Assembly (NCBI GenBank): GCA_945903675.1
Contig: CAMDOP010000236.1
Coordinates: 1-5,390, forward strand
DNA length: 5,390 bases
Source: Crenothrix polyspora
GTDB lineage: Bacteria; Pseudomonadota; Gammaproteobacteria; Methylococcales; Methylomonadaceae
Direction of reading: 5' to 3'
Part shown: positions 1-5,390 of the stretch, in pieces
Layout of the letters: every line of letters begins with the position of its first letter
Numbering within the stretch: the first letter of the stretch is position 1
Translations under genes and position numbers: made by a program
The notes under the pieces: model-generated
Databases searched by the model: none
Told to the model about the DNA's origin: nothing
The model's input: the letters and a program-made list of their open reading frames with translations, nothing else

Positions 1-812
1 GTAACCCGCTCCGATAATAGATGATTGATGGCATATTTATACTCATGAATCGTCGGAAGATTCCGCCGGTTCGCATACCAATATTTAATCTTGCGAAGTG
101 GAGTTTTCCAAGTTGTCCATGCCTCCATTACACTTCGTCTTGGTGGTAAGCGCACGCTGACCACAGCATCGAAACCTGCTTTTTTAGGATCCCATTCTGG
201 TGAACTGTGCTCCGCGATTAGAAAAAGTCCAGGCAACCCAGCTTTGATAGCCAAGTCCCGCCATAATTCCGTAACGCTATAGGAATCGGGTAATTCATCT
301 GGGTTATAGACGACAAACACAGGCTTACCTTCGACCCTAAGGTAACGCTTATCCAAAAATGCACGCAGTAAATATTCAAAATGATGTTGATGATCATCCA
401 TACCGGGATACGTTTGTTCTACCAAAACACGATTAGGCGCGCCGTGCCAAATACCCGTCCAAGTCTGGTTAGCCCAACATAAACAGAAAGGGAAATCAGG
501 TTGCCCAGACTCTAGAACCTCATTGAAAGGACGCTCCAGCACGCGATTACCACCAAACCAGTAATGGTAATAACAGAAAGCCTCAATACCATATTCATGA
601 GCCATTTCAGCTTGTGCAATACGTGTTTCAGTTAAACGTAAATCATAAAAACCTAGGTCAGCAGGAACATGAGGTTGATAATGTCCATCAAACAACGGTT
701 TAGCTTTTGCGGTATTAGTCCATTCGGTAAAACCTTTGCCCCACCATTCATCGTTTTCGGGAATGGGATGATATTGGGGTAGATAAAAGGCGATGGCACG
801 GACTGTTGTCAT
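1..812 (-). CDS. WbsX-family glycan biosynthesis protein (GH99-like domain), 3' end outside window
   Basis: The frame is open from ATG at 812-810 to the left edge, giving about 270 codons with no stop, so the C-terminus is missing. My translation begins MTTVRAIAFYLPQYHPIPEN and has the hallmarks of the WbsX family (Pfam Glyco_tran_WbsX, often named 'glycoside hydrolase family 99-like'): FYLPQYHPIPEN at residues 9-20, WWGKGFTEW at 23-31, YQPHVPADLGFYDL at 45-58, YGIEAFCYYHYWFGG at 74-88, LCWANQTWTGIW at 111-122, GKPVFVVYNP at 162-171 and GFDA at 213-216. No signal peptide or membrane segment is seen, so it should act in the cytoplasm. Members are common in O-antigen and capsule loci and are presumed glycosyltransferases, but to my knowledge their reaction is poorly established. 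Family members usually exceed 350 residues and some carry extra glycosyltransferase domains, so the hidden part could be short or long. GC is about 45% in sampled stretches, higher than in the upstream fkbM and wzt 3' end. Family assignment is confident; the substrate is unknown. Confidence 0.9.
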   Translation of the reverse strand, partial: MTTVRAIAFYLPQYHPIPENDEWWGKGFTEWTNTAKAKPLFDGHYQPHVPADLGFYDLRLTETRIAQAEMAHEYGIEAFCYYHYWFGGNRVLERPFNEVLESGQPDFPFCLCWANQTWTGIWHGAPNRVLVEQTYPGMDDHQHHFEYLLRAFLDKRYLRVEGKPVFVVYNPDELPDSYSVTELWRDLAIKAGLPGLFLIAEHSSPEWDPKKAGFDAVVSVRLPPRRSVMEAWTTWKTPLRKIKYWYANRRNLPTIHEYKYAINHLLSERV

Positions 813-974
813 TATTTTGCTCTATGTATTTTGTCTGCTAAGTAGTTTATAGAATGTATCAATATGCAATACACACCACCTGTAATTGATTCAACTTATT
901 TCCTTAAGTAGATCCCATTAAGATGAAGTTTTTTGTTTATAAGGATTAATTAAAGCTATCCCAGAAATTAAGTA
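813..974. other. 162-base AT-rich spacer between the GT4 gene and the WbsX-family gene
   Basis: This is the longest gap in the gene run. I see no open frame of note, no GC-rich stem followed by a T-run, and no RNA gene. On the minus strand there is a weak sigma-70-like pair, TTGAAT (894-889) and TATTGC (871-866), 17 bases apart. The -35 box is fair and the -10 box matches only its first three bases. The gap may carry a secondary promoter, or it may be the scar of a lost or exchanged gene in a variable locus. Confidence 0.5.
820..823 (-). promoter_or_regulatory. Probable ribosome binding site of the WbsX-family gene
   Basis: On the minus strand AGAG lies seven bases before the ATG at 812. It is a short but correctly spaced Shine-Dalgarno match and supports this start, which also begins directly at the conserved N-terminal family motif. 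Confidence 0.4.
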
Positions 975-2180
975 CTATTTATGCAATAAGACTTTTTTTA
1001 TAACTTCCTGAATACCCACGACATAATGTTCCACACTAAATCTTGATAGGACATCTTGCCTCCCTGCGATTCCGAGTTCTTTAGCAAACTGAGGGTTATC
1101 GAGCAGATGGATAACGGCTTTAGCCAACTCCTTAGGTTCCTTAACTTTAACAAGCAATCCCGTCACTCCTTCTTGGATCACCTCTTCAGGACCGCCACAA
1201 CGAGTTGAAACAACGGGGGTTTCCACAGCAAGTGCCTCTATAATTGTTAACCCAAACGACTCTTGTTCTGAGGAAACGACTAAAACATCAATTCCTGCTA
1301 ATAAATTATAAATTTTGTCTTCTGGCCACCAGCCAGTCAATTTAACTGATGAGGCTAGGCCTAATGACTCGATTTTTTCCTTAATCAAGTCGGTATAACT
1401 TTCAGCCCCTGATCCAACAATAAGAAATACAACGTCTTTGTTTTCTTTACCAACTTCATGAGCCGCAGTTAAGAATGTAAAATGATCTTTACGCGGTTGT
1501 AATACACCAACCGCAGCAACAATTTTCTGAGTTGGCTTGATTCCGAAATGATCGGCTATAGCATTATGTGCATGTACTTTGTCAAACCTAACTGGGAATG
1601 GTAACCCGTTATAAACGATGTTAGTTTTTTTTGTAAGTAACGGATAAGACTTAGTCAAACTGGTAGAGCAAAAAATAACGGTTTTAGATAATATATTTAT
1701 AATTGTCGAATACAAATAGAAAGGAAGTAATGGGCTAAGCTCACTGTTGCCGAATATGGATTCATGTATATGCCAGACATGAGGGGTATGTGTCATGCGA
1801 GCCGCTATAGCACCTTCAATACAAGTTACCGTATTGGTATAAACTAGATCTATCTTATTATCTTCAATTATATGTGTAATCGCCCAACTTCTCGAACGCA
1901 AGGTTTTTAATGATCTCACTAGATAAGAAAAACGCTGGTTGCGTGATACTGAGTTTGTCCCCGGCACCCAGTGCATCATATTCCGAACAAATACTGATAT
2001 TCCCATTTCTTTAGCCGAATGACTCAATTTACCCTCATTAGGTACTAACAGATATGGCTCAAAGCGGCTACGATCTATAGAAGCAAGCAATGTTAAGAGT
2101 GTTTGTTGTGCTCCGGCCATGCCGCCATCATGCGAGACAAAAAGAACTCTAATTATCGTCCGATCAGGAGTAATAATCAT
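975..2180 (-). CDS. GT4-type (GT-B fold) glycosyltransferase
   Basis: This 401-residue cytoplasmic or membrane-associated enzyme probably transfers a sugar from a nucleotide-sugar donor to the growing lipid-linked glycan. The N-terminal acceptor-side domain starts with RVLFVSHDGG (11-20) and the glycine-containing loop GGMAGAQQTLLTL (19-31). WHIHES (136-141) is a typical conserved histidine segment. The C-terminal donor-binding domain (about 215-400) has VGVLQPRKD (224-232), with the basic pair R230/K231, and the retaining GT4 signature EQESFGLTIIEALA, in which E307 and E315 form the E-x7-E motif. It is followed by TPVVSTRCGGPEEVI (321-335). Length is normal for the family. It starts 32 bases after the methyltransferase stop. 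No clear Shine-Dalgarno is visible, and the nearest upstream ATG (2192) is out of frame, so the start rests on the conserved N-terminal strand. It resembles GT4 enzymes of O-antigen and exopolysaccharide loci. Donor sugar and linkage cannot be told from sequence. Confidence 0.92.
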   Translation of the reverse strand: MIITPDRTIIRVLFVSHDGGMAGAQQTLLTLLASIDRSRFEPYLLVPNEGKLSHSAKEMGISVFVRNMMHWVPGTNSVSRNQRFSYLVRSLKTLRSRSWAITHIIEDNKIDLVYTNTVTCIEGAIAARMTHTPHVWHIHESIFGNSELSPLLPFYLYSTIINILSKTVIFCSTSLTKSYPLLTKKTNIVYNGLPFPVRFDKVHAHNAIADHFGIKPTQKIVAAVGVLQPRKDHFTFLTAAHEVGKENKDVVFLIVGSGAESYTDLIKEKIESLGLASSVKLTGWWPEDKIYNLLAGIDVLVVSSEQESFGLTIIEALAVETPVVSTRCGGPEEVIQEGVTGLLVKVKEPKELAKAVIHLLDNPQFAKELGIAGRQDVLSRFSVEHYVVGIQEVIKKVLLHK

Positions 2181-2212
2181 AAAATATAGTCATCGTTAAG
2201 CATAATAATCTC

Positions 2213-3175
2213 TTAATACCAAGATCGCCTTGATTTTGCATACTTCATTGCAGCAAGTTCTTTAGTATTAATAGTACTCGTATCATGAAGAGCAACAATA
2301 TCGTAGTGCCAATTCCAATCATGTTCATCACTCAAACAGACTTGTGCCATTTGGTTAATCGCTTTCTCATCTATAACTGTCATAAAATGGCTGAAATCTC
2401 CGTATTTTGAAAACCAAATATATTGGTTATAGCCTAATTTTTTTAATATAAAAAAATGATCTTGCCAGTTATTATTCGTGTTTTTGCAATGGATTGGATC
2501 CCATTCAAATATGACCGCAGGATGGAATTTTTTTAATATTTCTTGTGATCCTTTAAGAACTCTTCCATCGTAACCATCTACATCGATTTTTATTAAATCA
2601 ACTTTTGAAACATTATTTTTAATTATAAGGCTGTCTAAGGTTACTGCTTGTGTTTTAGTGCCTCCCTGAGCACTTGCTGTACCTGGATGTGATCTAACCA
2701 AATCGGGTATTTCTTCAATTTCATCTGACAGCATGTTATTGAATAAAATATATTTATAGGAGTCTGCTAAATTTTGTTTTAAAAAAGAAAAAAAATCAGG
2801 TTCACCTTCAACACAAATAAAATGTTCAATCATGTCTGGGCAGTTACTTTCTAAAAGACGAACTGTATCACCAATACTTGCGCCAACATCAATTACCGTA
2901 ATAGGCGTGCTATGAGTCTTAAAGCATAAGTAAGCAAGCTCTACAAGAGGATTATTCCATCGTTTAAATCGTCTAGCAAACAGTTGATACGAATGCCCAA
3001 AGTTTATTATGGACAGTTTTCCATGAATATTTGTAGAAACTGGACCTGAAAAATTCACACAGGCATAATCCCAACATTTATCCCATATTTTATTTCTAAT
3101 TCCTTGTGACTCAGGGCGATAATGCTTCAATAAAAAGTTATAAATAAAGGAGTCTATTTTTTTATCTTTTATCAT
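2213..3175 (-). CDS. FkbM-family SAM-dependent methyltransferase
   Basis: This 320-residue protein probably O-methylates a sugar of the surface glycan using S-adenosylmethionine. The SAM-binding motif I is VIDVGASIGDT (94-104), and E123 in CVEGEPDFF (121-129) sits where the acidic residue binding the SAM ribose is expected. VTLDSL (178-183) and LIKIDVDGYDGRVLKG (194-209) are the characteristic FkbM motifs (usual form IKIDVEG). About 90 residues precede the core and about 70 follow it; the tail contains YDIVALHD (291-298), a form common near the end of such proteins. No signal peptide or membrane helix is seen. The gene lies between wzt and the GT4 gene and is clearly AT-rich: hand counts at 2401-2460 and 2581-2640 give about 18% and 23% GC, though other stretches reach 47%. 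This suggests acquisition with the serotype-specific part of the locus. The exact target (internal residue, or non-reducing end cap) is inference. Confidence 0.9.
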   Translation of the reverse strand: MIKDKKIDSFIYNFLLKHYRPESQGIRNKIWDKCWDYACVNFSGPVSTNIHGKLSIINFGHSYQLFARRFKRWNNPLVELAYLCFKTHSTPITVIDVGASIGDTVRLLESNCPDMIEHFICVEGEPDFFSFLKQNLADSYKYILFNNMLSDEIEEIPDLVRSHPGTASAQGGTKTQAVTLDSLIIKNNVSKVDLIKIDVDGYDGRVLKGSQEILKKFHPAVIFEWDPIHCKNTNNNWQDHFFILKKLGYNQYIWFSKYGDFSHFMTVIDEKAINQMAQVCLSDEHDWNWHYDIVALHDTSTINTKELAAMKYAKSRRSWY

Positions 3176-3180
3176 AAATA

Positions 3181-3186
3181 TCTCAA
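3181..3186 (-). promoter_or_regulatory. Probable ribosome binding site of the FkbM-family gene
   Basis: The minus strand reads TTGAGA, ending five bases before the ATG at 3175. Its GAGA core is a plausible Shine-Dalgarno and is among the better matches in this gene run, supporting the chosen start. Confidence 0.4.
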
Positions 3187-3236
3187 TAATTTTTATAAAA
3201 CTTTCAGCGTATTTGTTATTGTTATTGTAACGATTT

Positions 3237-4478
3237 TTAATTTATCAAATTATTAGAAGTCAATCCCCATTCAGACTTTATATTAATTAAGGCGTCTCTC
3301 GTAATAGAACAATTTGATGTATTTTTTATGCTAAAAGAAAATAAATTTTCACCTAAAAATATAGTATTAATTATTTCTCCTGCACCAACACCACATTTTA
3401 TTGAAAATATTCCAGGGAGTATTGGTGGTGAAAGTAGTTTACATGTAATAGTAAATAGACCTGGTAAAATATTATCAGGCTCTACATAATTAAAACTTTC
3501 GTTATTTGAGATATAAACGAAATCCAGTGTGTGAATCCCAATTCCAAATTTTGGCTTAATGAGTTCATTATGAGCCTCGAAGGTTATCGATATAGTAAAA
3601 TCTTCACCAGTATATATAGATGAAGTTGGCTTACCTTGATTGTTAAGCAAAGTTATATCTATTAACGTAATAACTGATGTGACCTGAATACTTTCGTTTT
3701 GTTTTGAAGAGGAAATATGTTTTTCCTTAATAACATCTTCACTTTTCTCATAAAACAAATTACATATTTCTTTAGGTGAACCATCTGCAACTACTTTACC
3801 ATTTTCAAGAAGAATAACTCTTTCACATATACGTTCTATTTGGCGAATATTATGACTAACCAACAAAACAGTTTTCCCTTGGCGCTTAATCATATCTTCC
3901 ATACGATCAAAACACTTACGCTGAAAGGCTAAATCTCCCACTGCCAGCACTTCATCAACGATCAATATATCCGCATCCAAACTCGTCGCAATCGAAAAGC
4001 CTAGCTTAACGGTCATGCCCGAACTATAACGCTTAACCGGTGTATCTATAAACTGCTCTAGTTCTGAAAACTCTATAATCTCATCCAGCTTTTGTTGAAT
4101 GATTTTTTTAGGAATCCCTAAAATAGCACCATTCAAATAGATGTTTTCTCGACCTGTTAATTCTGGGTTTACACCTGCACCAACTTCTATCAGCGGAGCT
4201 ACGCTGCCACGAACTATAATATTGCCTTTGGTAGGTTTTGATATATTAGCCAAGTGTTTAAGTAAGGTGCTTTTACCCGCGCCATTATGACCAATAATAC
4301 CCACCACCTCACCCTGTTCTATACTAAAACTAACGTCATCTAAAGCTTTAAAGTCTTCTCTTTTATGAATGGGTTTACCAAGCAAGCGCCTATAAGAATT
4401 AGCTACATTTTCTTTAAGGCTGGTGATATGTCCCAACTGGTATTCTTTGGTTACATGATTAACTTCAATAATTGGCAT
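3237..4478 (-). CDS. wzt: O-antigen/polysaccharide ABC exporter ATPase with C-terminal glycan-recognition domain
   Basis: This is the nucleotide-binding subunit that powers export of a lipid-linked polysaccharide through the Wzm channel in the inner membrane. The ATPase domain spans about 1-245: Walker A GHNGAGKST (63-71), the family-typical VGAGVNPELTGREN (99-112), ABC signature YSSGM (151-155), Walker B ILIVDE (171-176) with catalytic E176, D-loop region LAVGD (178-182) and switch H209 in LLVSHN. Residues about 265-400 form an extra domain, predicted beta-rich, in the position of the Wzt_C carbohydrate-binding domain. In E. coli O9a-type systems that domain recognises the modified non-reducing end of the glycan. 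At 413 residues the length fits the extended Wzt class, not the short KpsT/TagH class. The start is 51 bases after the wzm stop and lacks a clear Shine-Dalgarno, but MPIIEVNHVTKEY is a typical N-terminus. By hand count the C-terminal half is about 29% GC and the ATPase half about 39%. Confidence 0.95.
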   Translation of the reverse strand: MPIIEVNHVTKEYQLGHITSLKENVANSYRRLLGKPIHKREDFKALDDVSFSIEQGEVVGIIGHNGAGKSTLLKHLANISKPTKGNIIVRGSVAPLIEVGAGVNPELTGRENIYLNGAILGIPKKIIQQKLDEIIEFSELEQFIDTPVKRYSSGMTVKLGFSIATSLDADILIVDEVLAVGDLAFQRKCFDRMEDMIKRQGKTVLLVSHNIRQIERICERVILLENGKVVADGSPKEICNLFYEKSEDVIKEKHISSSKQNESIQVTSVITLIDITLLNNQGKPTSSIYTGEDFTISITFEAHNELIKPKFGIGIHTLDFVYISNNESFNYVEPDNILPGLFTITCKLLSPPILPGIFSIKCGVGAGEIINTIFLGENLFSFSIKNTSNCSITRDALINIKSEWGLTSNNLIN

Positions 4479-4529
4479 AACAGCGTTTAACCGTAAAAGT
4501 TAGATAACAAATTGAAATGACGCAAAGCT

Positions 4530-5348
4530 TTAAATAACATCCGCAAACCAATTTTCTGCACGTTTAAAAAACATATAACTGAGTGGCAATATCACTAACG
4601 TTAAAACCAAGCCGGGATAAAGTGCCTCAAAATCTGGCGGTAAGCCCTTAAGCATAACCCGTTGAAAACTGTCGATAATACCTGCCAGTGGATTTAGCGT
4701 ATAAAGCGTATATAAATCATTAGACCAATGTCCTGCCGCCTGCTCTTCTATCAGTTTTTTATGAACTAGACTGAGCGGGTACATGACAGGGGAACCGTAC
4801 ATTAGTAAAGATAACACCACCGGCAAAGCCTGAGACATATCGCGGTAATAAACATTAATGGCGGCACCAAAAAAACTAATGCCTAAGGCAACCAGCATAG
4901 TGTAGAAAATAACCACCGGAACCCACAAGGCATAAACGGTAGGCATCATTTGATAATAAATCATCATCCCCCCTAAAATGCCAAAACTGATCGCCAACTC
5001 CACTATTTTTGTCACCATCGCAGTAATAGGAAATACTTCACGAGGAAAGTATATTTTTTTAATTAAAGACGCATTAGAGGTTACGCTACTGATACCTTCT
5101 GAAGCAGACTCCTGAAAAAACACCCAAGGCAACAGCGCTGCAAAAGTCATAATCGGATAAGGAATATCGCCAGTGTCTATTCCAACAAAACTTCTGACCA
5201 AGGTAAAAATAAGCATCAACATAATAGGTTTTAATACCGCCCACAAAATACCTAAATACGATTGCTTGTAACGAATAACAATATTTTTCCAAACGAGGGC
5301 TGCGATCAGTTCGCGGTAGTTATATAAGTTTTGAACAATTTTTATCAT
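4530..5348 (-). CDS. wzm: O-antigen/polysaccharide ABC exporter permease
   Basis: This 272-residue inner-membrane protein of the ABC-2 type forms, as a dimer, the channel through which Wzt drives the lipid-linked glycan to the periplasm. The N-terminus has an amphipathic stretch and the characteristic YKQSYLGILWAVLKP (27-41). Six hydrophobic segments can be seen at about 32-53, 63-80, 104-133, 139-165, 172-190 and 244-261. Other family features are the cytoplasmic-loop motif KKIYFPREVFP (97-107), VYYRDM (166-171), NPLAGIIDSFQR (219-230) and the C-terminal FKRAENWFADVI. The length is normal and the gene looks intact. It is directly followed by wzt, as usual for these transporters. No Shine-Dalgarno is seen before the ATG, but the ATG overlaps a TGA in another open frame coming from upstream (ATGA), which could mean translational coupling to a gene outside the window. 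Confidence 0.95.
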   Translation of the reverse strand: MIKIVQNLYNYRELIAALVWKNIVIRYKQSYLGILWAVLKPIMLMLIFTLVRSFVGIDTGDIPYPIMTFAALLPWVFFQESASEGISSVTSNASLIKKIYFPREVFPITAMVTKIVELAISFGILGGMMIYYQMMPTVYALWVPVVIFYTMLVALGISFFGAAINVYYRDMSQALPVVLSLLMYGSPVMYPLSLVHKKLIEEQAAGHWSNDLYTLYTLNPLAGIIDSFQRVMLKGLPPDFEALYPGLVLTLVILPLSYMFFKRAENWFADVI

Positions 5349-5390
5349 GAGTATTGGTATAGTTGCCAGTATCTAGCATTAAAGAACAAG

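Noticed and set aside
91..282. Plus-strand open frame of 63 codons
   Set aside because: It begins with TTG, lies wholly antisense to the well-supported WbsX-family gene, and its translation shows no recognisable domain.
856..872. Imperfect dyad with GTAT/ATAC arms in the GT4-WbsX gap, considered as an operator
   Set aside because: Only four paired bases per arm, with wobble pairs beyond; such dyads are common in AT-rich DNA.
3215..3228. Short tandem repeat GTTATT (about 2.3 copies) between fkbM and wzt
   Set aside because: Too few copies in an AT-rich spacer to be more than chance.
4479..4529. Possible stem from GCGT and ACGC segments between wzm and wzt, considered as a terminator or attenuator
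   Set aside because: A four-base stem with a long loop and no following T-run does not support a terminator, and wzt must be expressed with wzm.
5086..5292. Minus-strand open frame of 68 codons
   Set aside because: It lies in a different frame inside wzm, whose own frame has clear family motifs and membrane segments across the same bases.

Overview
The window holds a run of five genes, all on the minus strand (transcription right to left). They look like part of an ABC-transporter-dependent O-antigen or other cell-surface polysaccharide locus of a Gram-negative bacterium. The Wzm/Wzt pair, the Wzt with a carbohydrate-binding-type C-terminal extension, and the WbsX-type enzyme suggest a proteobacterium, perhaps a gammaproteobacterium. 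The sequence alone does not fix the genus. Overall base composition is AT-rich and uneven.

In transcription order the layout is as follows. Wzm, the membrane permease, is at 5348-4530. Wzt, the ATPase with a C-terminal extension, is at 4478-3237. An FkbM-family methyltransferase is at 3175-2213. A GT4-type glycosyltransferase is at 2180-975. The N-terminal part of a WbsX-family protein runs from 812 off the left edge. The gaps are 51, 61, 32 and 162 bases. No convincing terminator or opposite-strand gene interrupts the run, so it is probably one operon, with a possible weak secondary promoter in the 162-base gap.

By analogy with known systems, the glycosyltransferases build the glycan on a lipid carrier at the cytoplasmic face of the inner membrane. 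The methyltransferase may decorate the glycan, possibly at its end. Wzm/Wzt then exports the finished chain to the periplasm, with the Wzt C-terminal domain probably selecting the right glycan. The window shows no Wzx flippase or Wzy polymerase, which fits the ABC route, but other genes of the locus must lie outside.

I found no clearly new system. The points most worth following are the sharp drop in GC inside wzt, between the conserved ATPase half and the substrate-specific half, and the methyltransferase directly beside that divergent Wzt domain. I saw no RNA genes, mobile elements, CRISPR arrays or significant repeats.
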